DNA of 64,000 nucleotides from an uncultured Prevotellaceae bacterium (GCA_902792635.1 CADBAG010000005.1:125255-189254), one strand, 5' to 3'; positions 17,459 to 25,705 are shown, counted from the stretch's first letter. The notes: generated by a model not told the origin, from the letters alone. A program made the numbers and translations.

Positions 17459-18883
17459 TTACAGTTGCTCCGCAACCTTGATAGCTTTTACCAATGCACC
17501 GAGCTTGTTGTTGCTCTCTTGCAGTTCATACTCATCGTTGCTCTTTGCCGTGACGCCCGATCCAGCCTGGAACCACAGTTCACCATTGCGGCTGATGAAC
17601 GTACGAATGACGATAGCCTGGTTGAGATCACCATTGAAACTGATAGAGCCGATGCAACCACCGTAAGCGCCACGGTTGTGCGGTTCCATCTCGTTGATGA
17701 GCTGCAAGGCGCGCACCTTCGGAGCACCACTCAGCGTACCGGCAGGGAAGGTGTCGATGAACTCAAGGATATGGTCGGCACCTTCATTGAGCTCACCACT
17801 GACGCGGCTCACGAGGTGGATGACATGACTGTAGAACTGCATGTCTTTGTAGAAGTCGACCTTCACATTGTGACAGTTGCGGCTCAGGTCATTGCGCGCG
17901 AGATCCACGAGCATGACGTGCTCTGCATTCTCCTTCGGGTCATTGCGCAGGAACTCAGCATTGCGGCGGTCCTGCTCGGCATCACCCGTGCGCTTTGTCG
18001 TACCTGCGATAGGATCGATAAACGCCTTGTTGCCCACGATGCGGTTATGGGTCTCAGGCGACGAACCGAAGATGCGATAGCCACCGAAGTCGAAGTAGAA
18101 GAGGTACGGACTGGGGTTGATGGAGCGCAACGCACGATAGAGCTGGAAATCATCACCCTCATATTTCTGAATGAAACGCCGACTGATGACAATCTGGAAG
18201 ACATCGCCACGCAGACAGTGACTCACACAACGGCGCACATTCGCCTTGTGCTCCTCATCGGTGAGCGTCGACGTGCTCTCACCCACAGCATGGAAACTGT
18301 AAGGCTTGCCCGCAGGCTTGTTGGCTGCCTTGAGCAACAGCTGCAGGTCATCGTCTGAATCATCACCCTCAGCATTGAGCGTGATGAAGTCGGTCATATT
18401 ATTGAAATGATCGAAGACGATGAGATCCTTATAGAGAATATAATAGATATCGGGTGCATCGTTGCGCTTCATCGTTACATCCTTCACGGGAATGTTCTCG
18501 AAGTAACGCACGGCATTGGCAGAGGTGAAGCCGAAGACACCATAATACTGGCTCCCCTCGCCCTCCACATGGAAGGATCCGAGGAAGTCGTTGATAGCCT
18601 TTGCCACGGTCTTCTTCGGCTTGTCACTGTTCTCCACAGGCACCTCACGCTTCTCTGACGAGCCGTCGGGGAAGAGCATCGTGATCGTGCCGTGACTCAC
18701 CTGGATGCTTGCCATGGGATGGATGCCAATGAAACTCTTGGCATTGTCGTTGCCATGATAGTCGGAACTCTCCATGAGCATCGACTGCGGGTAGAGGTCA
18801 CGCAGCCGCATGTAGAGGCTCACAGGCGTATAGAGGTCACCGAGCAAGCGCTTGGAACGGGTGTGATAATTAAAATTTGCCAT
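17459..18883 (-). CDS. trpE: Anthranilate synthase component I
   Basis: TrpE converts chorismate to anthranilate with TrpG. The 474-residue protein has the Trp feedback motif MLMESSDYHG near residue 37. Chorismate-enzyme signatures are VLRGDVFQIVISRRF, DPIAGTTKRTGD, ENAEHVMLVDLARND, and QAGSGVTAKSNDEYELQE near the end. It overlaps trpB by 14 bp, indicating translational coupling. The Trp-binding motif suggests normal feedback inhibition besides transcriptional control. Confidence 0.96.
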   Translation of the reverse strand: MANFNYHTRSKRLLGDLYTPVSLYMRLRDLYPQSMLMESSDYHGNDNAKSFIGIHPMASIQVSHGTITMLFPDGSSEKREVPVENSDKPKKTVAKAINDFLGSFHVEGEGSQYYGVFGFTSANAVRYFENIPVKDVTMKRNDAPDIYYILYKDLIVFDHFNNMTDFITLNAEGDDSDDDLQLLLKAANKPAGKPYSFHAVGESTSTLTDEEHKANVRRCVSHCLRGDVFQIVISRRFIQKYEGDDFQLYRALRSINPSPYLFYFDFGGYRIFGSSPETHNRIVGNKAFIDPIAGTTKRTGDAEQDRRNAEFLRNDPKENAEHVMLVDLARNDLSRNCHNVKVDFYKDMQFYSHVIHLVSRVSGELNEGADHILEFIDTFPAGTLSGAPKVRALQLINEMEPHNRGAYGGCIGSISFNGDLNQAIVIRTFISRNGELWFQAGSGVTAKSNDEYELQESNNKLGALVKAIKVAEQL

Positions 18884-20066
18884 ATTCGCCAGCCATATCT
18901 TTGTTCTTCAGATAAGTCTCAATATCCTTGTCGCCGCGGCCTGAGACCGTAAGCACCACGACATCATCGGGCTTGAACTGTATTTTGCTCAGTGCAGCCA
19001 CAGCGTGCGCACTCTCGATGGCGGGGATGATACCCTCCATACGTGTCAGTTCATAGCCTCCACGGATAGCCTCGTCGTCGTTGATGGCGAGCACCTTCTC
19101 GCGGCCTGTTTTAGCGAGGTAAGCGTGCATCGGGCCAATGCCGGGATAGTCGAGACCTGCGGAGATCGTGAAGGCCTCCTTGATCTGCCCATCCTCGTCC
19201 TGCATCACGAGGGTGCGTGAGCCGTGGACGATACCCTCAGTGCCACAGTGAATCGTAGCAGCCGTATAGTCGGTATCGATACCATGACCGCCTGCCTCTG
19301 CAAGTACAATCTTCACACGGTCGTCGTCGATATAATGATAGATGGTACCTGCCGCGTTGCTTCCGCCACCGACACAAGCCACAAGATAATCGGGATAGTC
19401 GCGCCCGATCTTTTCTTTCAACTGCTCCTTGATCTCCTTAGAGATGATGCTCTGCAAGCGAGCCACGATATCAGGATAAGGATGCGGGCCCATCGTTGAG
19501 CCAACGATATAGAATGTATCCTCTGGGTGGCAGCACCAGTCGCGGATAGCAGCCGTACAGGCATCGCTCAGCGTCATGTTACCTGTTGTCACGGGGTGCA
19601 CCTTAGCTCCGAGCATGCGCATGCGCTCCACGTTCGTATGCTGACGCTCCACATCGGTCTTACCCATGTAGATCTCGCATTCCATATTGAACAGGGCACA
19701 CACTGTAGCCGTTGCCACACCATGCTGTCCGGCACCCGTCTCAGCGATGATACGGGTCTTACCCATCTTGCGCGCCATGAGAATCTGTCCCACGGTGTTG
19801 TTGATCTTATGGGCACCTGTATGGTTGAGGTCCTCACGCTTGAGATAGAGCTTGCAGCCGTATTTCTCACTCATGCGGCTGGCATAATAAAGAGGAGAAG
19901 GGCGACCTACATAATCCTTCAACAAAGCATAGTATTCGTCCTGAAACTCCTTGGAGTCGAGGATCTGCTTGTATTGATCCTGGAGGTCATGCACGACCTT
20001 ATAAAGAATCTCGGGGATATAAGCCCCACCGTATTGTCCGAAAAATCCGTTCTTATCTGGTTCCAT
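18870..20066 (-). CDS. trpB: Tryptophan synthase beta chain
   Basis: TrpB joins indole with serine using pyridoxal phosphate. The 398-residue protein has the PLP lysine in HTGAHKINNTVGQ, the phosphate-binding GGGSNAAGTIYHY, and AETGAGQHGVATATVCALF. It belongs to the common TrpB1 type that pairs with TrpA. It starts 19 bp after trpA and its end overlaps trpE. Confidence 0.97.
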   Translation of the reverse strand: MEPDKNGFFGQYGGAYIPEILYKVVHDLQDQYKQILDSKEFQDEYYALLKDYVGRPSPLYYASRMSEKYGCKLYLKREDLNHTGAHKINNTVGQILMARKMGKTRIIAETGAGQHGVATATVCALFNMECEIYMGKTDVERQHTNVERMRMLGAKVHPVTTGNMTLSDACTAAIRDWCCHPEDTFYIVGSTMGPHPYPDIVARLQSIISKEIKEQLKEKIGRDYPDYLVACVGGGSNAAGTIYHYIDDDRVKIVLAEAGGHGIDTDYTAATIHCGTEGIVHGSRTLVMQDEDGQIKEAFTISAGLDYPGIGPMHAYLAKTGREKVLAINDDEAIRGGYELTRMEGIIPAIESAHAVAALSKIQFKPDDVVVLTVSGRGDKDIETYLKNKDMAGEYGKF

Positions 20067-20085
20067 GATATTTATTTTAATGTGA

Positions 20086-20862
20086 TTATTTGCTTAAATC
20101 CTCCATGAGCTGGTCAAGAGCCTTGTCAGGGTCTCCTTTCTCTCTCAGCAGGGTGACGAACTTACTACCGATGATGGCACCGGCTGCATTCTGCTGTGCA
20201 CTCTCCAGCGTCTGCTTGTTACTGATACCGAAGCCGATCATACGCGGGTTGCGGAGGTTCATGCTGTTGATATGATTGAAGTAAGCCACCTTCTTGGCAT
20301 CAAACTCTTTCTGTGCACCCGTAACACTGGCTGAAGACACCATGTAGATGAAGCCATCGGTGTTGTCGTCGATGAAACGGATACGCTCATCGCTCGTCTC
20401 AGGAGTGATCATCATGATGACGCGGATATCATACTTGTCAGCGATGGGCTTGACAATCTGCTGATAGTCAGCAAACGGCAGGTCGGGGATAATCGCAGCA
20501 GAGACGCCACTGTCAGCGAGGTCATGGAAGAACTGCTCATAGCCGTAGTGCATCACGGGGTTGAGATAACCCATGAAGACCAAGGGGATGTGTATCTCGT
20601 CTTTGATAGTCTTGAGCTGGGCGAGCAGTATCTTTGTCGTCATTCCGTTCTTCAGGGCAACGGTGCCAGCTGACTGGATGACGGGGCCATCGGCCAACGG
20701 GTCACTGAACGGCATTCCCACTTCTACGAAATCGATGCCGTGACGCTCCATGGCCTTGATGACATCAGCCGTGCCGTCGAGCGTGGGGCAGCCTGCACAG
20801 AAATACAGGCTCAGCAGTTTCTTGTCGCCCCGATTGGCAAATACTTGATTGATCTTGTTCAT
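20086..20862 (-). CDS. trpA: Tryptophan synthase alpha chain
   Basis: TrpA cleaves indole-3-glycerol phosphate to indole, which is channelled to TrpB. The 258-residue protein has the catalytic Glu in FVEVGMPFSDPLADGPVIQ and Asp in IPDLPFADYQ. The C-terminal GFGISNKQTLESA and GAIIGSKFV bind phosphate. It is separated from trpF by a 390-bp palindromic element but remains in the same direction as the rest of the operon. Confidence 0.96.
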   Translation of the reverse strand: MNKINQVFANRGDKKLLSLYFCAGCPTLDGTADVIKAMERHGIDFVEVGMPFSDPLADGPVIQSAGTVALKNGMTTKILLAQLKTIKDEIHIPLVFMGYLNPVMHYGYEQFFHDLADSGVSAAIIPDLPFADYQQIVKPIADKYDIRVIMMITPETSDERIRFIDDNTDGFIYMVSSASVTGAQKEFDAKKVAYFNHINSMNLRNPRMIGFGISNKQTLESAQQNAAGAIIGSKFVTLLREKGDPDKALDQLMEDLSK

Positions 20863-20901
20863 TACTGTATATAACTTTTATGAGTTTACATTATTATTTT
20901 A

Positions 20902-21251
20902 GGTTCTTCATCTTTTCGGGTTGATAGCGTGACACAGCCTCGGAGAGGCTGACTCTACATAACCCCAGGCAAGGAGCGCAGCGACGTAGCCTGGGGTATG
21001 TTAGGATAGAGTTGTGACAATTGACCTTCTGCCTCGGAGAGGCAGGCTGCACGTAGTGCGCTATCTCTTTAATAGATAGTATTATACGAAACATAGCGCG
21101 CCAAGGCGCAGCCAGCCTCTCCGAGGCTGGAAATCAGCGAATCAGCTCCATTCCGCAACCCCAGGCTACGTCGCTGCGCTCCTTACCTGGGGCTAACCAT
21201 GTGCAACCTCTTCGAGGTTGTCTCACGGCATCAACCCGAAAACGAAAGAAC
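20902..21251. repeat. Palindromic intergenic element, copy C, between trpF and trpA
   Basis: This copy fills the trpF-trpA gap and reaches to within 1 bp of the trpF stop. Both ends carry GTTCTT, a short variable stretch, TTTTCGGGTTGAT and then an NCCTCGRAGAGGN hairpin. The arms continue as CCCCAGG-type stems containing AAGGAGCGCAGCGACG. The centre is diverged from the other copies (GCCTCGGAGAGGCAGGCTGC facing its near-complement). It must be transcribed if trp is one operon. Confidence 0.85.
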
Positions 21252-21252
21252 A

Positions 21253-21957
21253 TTATTGTTTCAATGCATTGACGAACGTCCTCAACTTCTCCACATCTTT
21301 CATGGCTGGCTCCGTCTCGAATCGGCTGTTGACATCCACACCTGCGAACATCGGGTGATGGAGATTCTTGATCTCCTCCGCATCATCGGGACCGATGCCA
21401 CCACTGAGCAGGAACGGCGTCTTGCCCTGGTAAGCATCGAGCACCGACCAGTCGAAATGCTTGCCGCTGCCACCCTTCTCCGGCGTCTTGTAATCGAAGA
21501 GGAAGAGGTCGGCGATACCCTCGTAAGCCTTCGTCTGTTCGAGGTCGGCGGCCGTGGAGATGCCGAAAGCCTTGATAAACTTGATGTCCTTCACGATGTC
21601 GGGCACGAGTGTGCGGCGGAGGTTCTCGATGACAACAGGCAGTTCCGAGCCGTGGAGCTGGATATAGTCGAGCGAATAGTTGTAGACGTAGGTGACGATG
21701 GTCTGAGGCATCTCATCCACGAAGACCCCTACCCGCTTGATGTGCTTCGGGAAGACGTAGTGGCGCGTGCCGTCAGCGTTCACCGCATAGTCGAGACGCT
21801 CCGGACTATAGTCGGGAAGGATCCCGGCCTGCGAACTGATCATCCTTACGAAGCGTTTGCTCTTCGGCCAGAAGTTGAACCCCATCATGTCGATGTCGAG
21901 GCTTGCCACGTCGCGAATATTCTGGGCATCGCGCATGCCGCACACTTTGATAATCAT
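21253..21957 (-). CDS. trpF: Phosphoribosylanthranilate isomerase
   Basis: TrpF rearranges N-phosphoribosylanthranilate in tryptophan synthesis. The 234-residue protein starts MIIKVCGMRDAQNI with the conserved KVCGM cysteine and has QLHGSELP and LFDYKTPEKGGSGKHFDWSVL. The end carries LLSGGIGPDDAEEI and AGVDVNSRFE for phosphate binding. It is a stand-alone TrpF, not fused to TrpC. Palindromic elements lie on both sides (copies C and D). Confidence 0.95.
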   Translation of the reverse strand: MIIKVCGMRDAQNIRDVASLDIDMMGFNFWPKSKRFVRMISSQAGILPDYSPERLDYAVNADGTRHYVFPKHIKRVGVFVDEMPQTIVTYVYNYSLDYIQLHGSELPVVIENLRRTLVPDIVKDIKFIKAFGISTAADLEQTKAYEGIADLFLFDYKTPEKGGSGKHFDWSVLDAYQGKTPFLLSGGIGPDDAEEIKNLHHPMFAGVDVNSRFETEPAMKDVEKLRTFVNALKQ

Positions 21958-21974
21958 ATTTGATCGATTATTGT

Positions 21975-22300
21975 TCGACTTTTTTCAGATTGAGAGGTCC
22001 CCGAATGGGGCCAATTTGGTTAGCCCCGGGTAAGGAGCAGCACCTCGGAGAGGTGCCACTCGGTTAGCCCCAGGTAAGGAGCGCAGCGACGCAACCTGGG
22101 GTTTAGATGGGAGGCGTTTCGTTACAATCCGGCCTCGAAGAGGGCGAACCTTCAACGCACCCACATCAGTAACCAGCATCCCGACAAGGTTCGCCCTCTT
22201 CGAGGCCGACAGGTCAGGTTAAGTTGCCCAGCCCATACCCCAGGTTGCGTCGCTGCGCTCCTTATCTGGGGCTAACCTTATTCGACCTCTTCGAGGTCGT
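21975..22300. repeat. Palindromic intergenic element, copy D, between trpC and trpF
   Basis: The central inverted repeat (about 22130-22208) is CGGCCTCGAAGAGGGCGAAC plus CTT and its complement. It is flanked by CCCCAGGT-type stems on both sides. The left arm is interrupted: a first GGTTAGCCCC stem stops at AAGGAGCA and a second CACCTCGGAGAGGTG hairpin with a full stem begins there. This suggests one element or arm inserted into another. The rest of the gap to 22384 has no gene or clear signal. Confidence 0.82.
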
Positions 22301-22384
22301 GCCCTTGGTTTGCTAACCGTATATCACCTTGGAAGTATTTATTTTTGCTCCTTTGGACCATATAACCTGGAATTCGGAAGAACC

Positions 22385-23173
22385 TTACAGACTTTCGATG
22401 AATTGTTTGAGGGCCAATCCCGGGTTGGCTTCTTTCATGAAGCGCTCACCCATGAGGAAGCCGTTGAAGCCAGCCTCACGCAGCTCACGCACCGTCTCGG
22501 GCTTCGAGATACCACTCTCACTGATGCGGCACACACCCTCGGGGAGCTTCTCCGCGAGGCGGAAACTGTTGTTCACATCCGTTATGAACGTGCCGAGATT
22601 GCGATTGTTGATGCCGTACATGTCTGGCTCGAGCTCCGCGTATTCGAAGTCACGCTCGTTGTGCATCTCCAAGAGGGTCTCAAGACCGAGCTCGTGGGCC
22701 ATGTGCTGTAAGGTGCGGCATTCGTCTTTCGTGAGGCACGCAGCGATGAGCAGGACTGCCGAGGCTCCGCAGTAACGTGCCTGAAAAAGCTGGTACTCGT
22801 CGATAACGAAGTTCTTATAGAGAATAGGGATCTTCACACCGGCCTTGCGCGTCTGCTGGATGTACTCGTCGTAACCACCAAAATACTCGGTGTCGGTGAG
22901 GATGCTCAGGGCCGAAGCGCCATTACGCTCATAGAGTGGCGTGACATCCTCGGGCTTGACATCCTTGTGGATCCAGCCTTTGGAAGGACTCTTGCGCTTG
23001 AACTCTGCGATGATGCCGGTCTTCGAGCCCATCAGTGCCTCGCGCATGGAAGCGGGCTTGCCCTCCTCCATCTGCTTCTTGATGTCACCGATGAACTGCT
23101 GGATAGGCACGTAGCGCTTGCGCTCATCGATCTCCACGCGCTTGTGCGCAACAATTTCTTCTAAGATGTCCAT
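22385..23173 (-). CDS. trpC: Indole-3-glycerol-phosphate synthase
   Basis: TrpC closes the indole ring. The 262-residue protein has IIAEFKRKSPSKGWI with the catalytic Lys, ALSILTDTEYFGG, PILYKNFVIDEYQ, GINNRNLGTF and the phosphate-binding SESGISKPETV and GFLMGERFM. It begins 2 bp after the trpD stop, so the two are translated together. Confidence 0.96.
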   Translation of the reverse strand: MDILEEIVAHKRVEIDERKRYVPIQQFIGDIKKQMEEGKPASMREALMGSKTGIIAEFKRKSPSKGWIHKDVKPEDVTPLYERNGASALSILTDTEYFGGYDEYIQQTRKAGVKIPILYKNFVIDEYQLFQARYCGASAVLLIAACLTKDECRTLQHMAHELGLETLLEMHNERDFEYAELEPDMYGINNRNLGTFITDVNNSFRLAEKLPEGVCRISESGISKPETVRELREAGFNGFLMGERFMKEANPGLALKQFIESL

Positions 23174-23175
23174 GA

Positions 23176-24180
23176 TTACTTGTTCAACTCAACAAACTTC
23201 TTGAAGGTAGCGAGGGCCTTGCCACTGTCGATGCTCTCACGTGCGATGTCGATGCACTCGTCGATGCTCTTCTTGCCTTTCTCTAACACCTGGATACCGA
23301 AGGCGGCATTGGCCAGGACGATGTTCTTCTGAGCAGGCAGAGCCGTGTTGGCCAGCACATTGTCGAAGATCTGCTTGGCCTCTTCCTCCGTAGCGCCACC
23401 AACGATCTCCTCGGGCTTGGCGATATCGAAGCCAAGGTCAGAAGGCTTGAAGACACGCTCATAACTGTTCGTGATGACCTTGAAGTCGCCTGTGAGCGAG
23501 ATCTCGTCGTAGCCGTCGATACTGTTCACGATGCCGTAGTCGATGCCGATCTTCTGATACACCTGCTGATAGAGGCGCATCTGATCAAGTGTGGCGGTGC
23601 CGAGCAACTGGCACTGCGGCTTGGATGGGTTGATGATAGGACCAAGGAGATTGAAGAAAGTTGGGAACGGGAGGGCCTTGCGGATGGCGCCGACGAACTT
23701 CATGGCTTTGGCGAAGAGCTGGGCATGGAGATAGACGATGCCGCACTCGTTGATGGAGCGGTTGAGCTTGTCGATATCATCGGTGAAGACCACACCGTGG
23801 TTCTTGATGACGTTGGAAGCACCACTAACACTCGTTGCAGCATAGTTGCCGTGCTTGGCGACCTTGTATCCGGCTCCTGCGATGACGAAGCAAGAAGTGG
23901 TTGAGATGTTGAACGTGTTCTTGCGGTCGCCACCAGTTCCTACCACGTCGATGTAGCGGTCACAGTCGAGAGGCACGGGGACGCCCGTTGCGAGGATACC
24001 GTCGCGGAAGCCAAGGAGCTCGTCGACGGTGATGCCGCGCATCTGAATAGCCGTCAACAAAGCAGCGATCTCTGCGTCGTTGAGCTCACCCTTCGTGATA
24101 GCGATGAGCAGTTGTTTGGTTTCCTCACGAGTGAGTTCCTCGTGGTTGAGGAGCTGGTTGAAAATTTCCTTGATGTCCAT
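23176..24180 (-). CDS. trpD: Anthranilate phosphoribosyltransferase
   Basis: TrpD attaches phosphoribose to anthranilate. The 334-residue protein has the PRPP-binding VVGTGGDRKNTFNISTT, the KHGNYAATSVSGASNV loop, and ALPFPTFFNLLGPIINP. It is the first structural gene of the operon and starts at the ATG at 24180, downstream of a leader peptide and attenuator. Confidence 0.96.
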   Translation of the reverse strand: MDIKEIFNQLLNHEELTREETKQLLIAITKGELNDAEIAALLTAIQMRGITVDELLGFRDGILATGVPVPLDCDRYIDVVGTGGDRKNTFNISTTSCFVIAGAGYKVAKHGNYAATSVSGASNVIKNHGVVFTDDIDKLNRSINECGIVYLHAQLFAKAMKFVGAIRKALPFPTFFNLLGPIINPSKPQCQLLGTATLDQMRLYQQVYQKIGIDYGIVNSIDGYDEISLTGDFKVITNSYERVFKPSDLGFDIAKPEEIVGGATEEEAKQIFDNVLANTALPAQKNIVLANAAFGIQVLEKGKKSIDECIDIARESIDSGKALATFKKFVELNK

Positions 24181-24247
24181 ATCAGTATGTCTTTAAGTAA
24201 TTATTATTTCTTGATTAATGAGTTTTTTGAAAGTGCTTATTAAAAGC

Positions 24248-24282
24248 AAAGAGGCCTGTCGTGATTTACGGCAGGCCTCTTT
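24248..24282 (-). terminator. trp attenuator terminator hairpin
   Basis: On the minus strand AAAGAGGCCTG-C-CG pairs with CG-A-CAGGCCTCTTT (13 bp, one mismatch) around the loop TAAATCA, followed by GCTTTTA. It lies between the leader peptide and trpD. The loop and 3' arm contain CACGAC (24258-24263). This is exactly complementary to GTCGTG (24328-24333), which includes the leader peptide's final Ser codon and most of its stop codon. That pairing would be an alternative, antiterminating fold. Confidence 0.8.
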
Positions 24283-24326
24283 TGTTTCCTTCATTTATCT
24301 CTGAAGTATCCACATGGCTTAGCTCC

Positions 24327-24386
24327 TCACGACTTTTTCAATCCTGAGTTACGCCACCACCAATATGCAGATACATGATTCATCAT
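24327..24386 (-). CDS. trpL: trp operon leader peptide with three consecutive Trp codons
   Basis: The frame encodes MMNHVSAYWWWRNSGLKKS, 19 residues, with TGG TGG TGG at codons 9-11. It lies downstream of a full promoter and 45 nt upstream of the terminator hairpin. When tryptophan is scarce a ribosome should stall at the Trp codons and leave GTCGTG free to pair with CACGAC in the terminator. When tryptophan is plentiful the ribosome reaches the stop codon, which lies in GTCGTGA, and covers that sequence so the terminator forms. The peptide itself is probably not functional. The mechanism is inferred from known leader-peptide attenuation. Confidence 0.82.
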   Translation of the reverse strand: MMNHVSAYWWWRNSGLKKS

Positions 24387-24428
24387 TGTTATATGACTTT
24401 ACTTGTTGTTTGTTTATTAATACAGTTG

Positions 24429-24459
24429 CAAAATTAGGTATTTAATATTAAACTGCAAA
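24429..24459 (-). promoter_or_regulatory. trp operon promoter
   Basis: TTTG (24456-24459), a 19-nt spacer and TAATTTTG (24429-24436) fit the Bacteroidetes consensus exactly. Transcription would begin near 24423, about 37 nt before the leader peptide start. Confidence 0.75.
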
Positions 24460-24529
24460 CTTTTTGGGGAAGAAAATTGCGATTAGTCGTATTTTTAACA
24501 TTTCCACATTATATAATTGAGAAATATGC

Positions 24530-24537
24530 TAACTTTG
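24530..24537 (+). promoter_or_regulatory. Promoter -7 element of the Lrp-family gene
   Basis: TAACTTTG lies 74 bp upstream of the regulator start. It is divergent from the trp promoter, with about 70 bp between their upstream elements. The -33 element is weak. Confidence 0.5.
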
Positions 24538-24610
24538 CACCATCAACGCTTCAATAGCAGAATAATATTCTTCAAAATACGACATCTATAAATACAACAT
24601 CAATAAAAAT

Positions 24611-25132
24611 ATGGCAAACACGGAAACACTCGACGACACTGACCGCCGCATCCTTAAGCTCCTTCAGAAAGACTCGCGCATGACGGTCAAGGAGCTTGCT
24701 GCACGCGTCCATCTCTCCCCCTCCCCCACCTTCGAACGGCAAAAGCGCTTAGAGCGCCTCGGATACATTGAACGCTACATGGCGGTCGTCAACCCGCAGA
24801 AGGTCGGCAACGGCATCCTCGTGCTTTGTAACATCCGACTCAAGCAGCACACCCAGGCCCTCATTCAGGAGTTCATGGATGCCGTGCAGAGCATCGACGA
24901 GATCACGGAGTGCTACAACACCAGTGGCGACTTCGACTTCCTCATCAAGGTCTACACCCGCGACATGAAAGCCTATCAGCAGTTTATGCTCAACACCCTC
25001 GGTACCATCCCATGCGTCGGAAGTCTGAACAGCATCTTCGTCATTGACCAAACAAAGAGCACGAGAGGCGTGCCGATACCGGAAAATGAAGACTCAAAAA
25101 GTTCACAGTTCACAGTTCACAGTTCACATTAA
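24611..25132 (+). CDS. Lrp/AsnC-family transcriptional regulator
   Basis: This 173-residue protein has an N-terminal winged helix-turn-helix (LDDTDRRILKLLQKDSRMTVKELAARVHLSPSPTFERQKRLERLGYIERY). A RAM ligand-binding domain follows from about residue 65. It probably senses an amino acid and controls transport or metabolism genes. It is divergent from the trp operon, but trp shows its own attenuation, so the target is uncertain. The last ten or so residues (SSQFTVHSSH) come from four GTTCACA heptamers of the neighbouring repeat, so the true ancestral C-terminus is probably shorter. Confidence 0.9.
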   Translation: MANTETLDDTDRRILKLLQKDSRMTVKELAARVHLSPSPTFERQKRLERLGYIERYMAVVNPQKVGNGILVLCNIRLKQHTQALIQEFMDAVQSIDEITECYNTSGDFDFLIKVYTRDMKAYQQFMLNTLGTIPCVGSLNSIFVIDQTKSTRGVPIPENEDSKSSQFTVHSSH

Positions 25133-25654
25133 GGTCTTCCACACTTTCATTCGCCCCAAGAAAACTTTTTAGTCAGTATTCGATTTTAACTATATTTATA
25201 ATATATATTATTATATTATAATAATATTATTAATATATAAATAATATATTTATCAATGGTTCTTCCGGTTTTCGAATTGATACTGCAATCAACCTCGAAG
25301 AGGTTGAACATGGTTAGCCCCAGGTAAGGAGCGCAGCGACGCAACCTGGGGGACAAGTCAGCGATTTAACCTGACCTGTCGGCCTCGAAGAGGGCGAACA
25401 TGGGCGAGATGCCAGCTATAGCTGATGGGTGTTTAAACCATGTTCGCCCTCTTCGAGGCCGGTTTTCAGCTAATTGCCCTATTCACAACCCCACGTTTCG
25501 GCTACGCCTCACGTGGGGCTAACCATGTTCAACCTCTTCGAGGTTGTGTGAACCCATCAATCCGAAAAGTTGAAGAACCTTATTAATATTAATAAATCAA
25601 AGAACTGTAACCTCAGATAGACCTTAATGTGAACTGTGAACTGTGAATTGTGAA
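25101..25654. repeat. Composite foldback repeat containing palindromic element copy E
   Basis: The outer arms are four GTTCACA heptamers plus TTAAGGTC (from 25101) facing TAAGG and four TGTGAAC-like heptamers (to 25654). Inside lies a 63-nt stretch with only A and T (25191-25253). The 322-bp core copy E (25258-25579) has both ends GGTTCTTC...TTTTCG-ATTGAT followed by ACCTCGAAGAGGTTGAACATGG. One stem is the CCCCAGG type, the other the CCCCACGT type. The central inverted repeat CGGCCTCGAAGAGGGCGAAC continues to ATGG. There is no gene in 25133-25879. Confidence 0.85.
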
Positions 25655-25705
25655 CAATTAGCGTCTACTGCCTAAGTAATATTATCCTTAGTTCCATTCA
25701 ACTGA

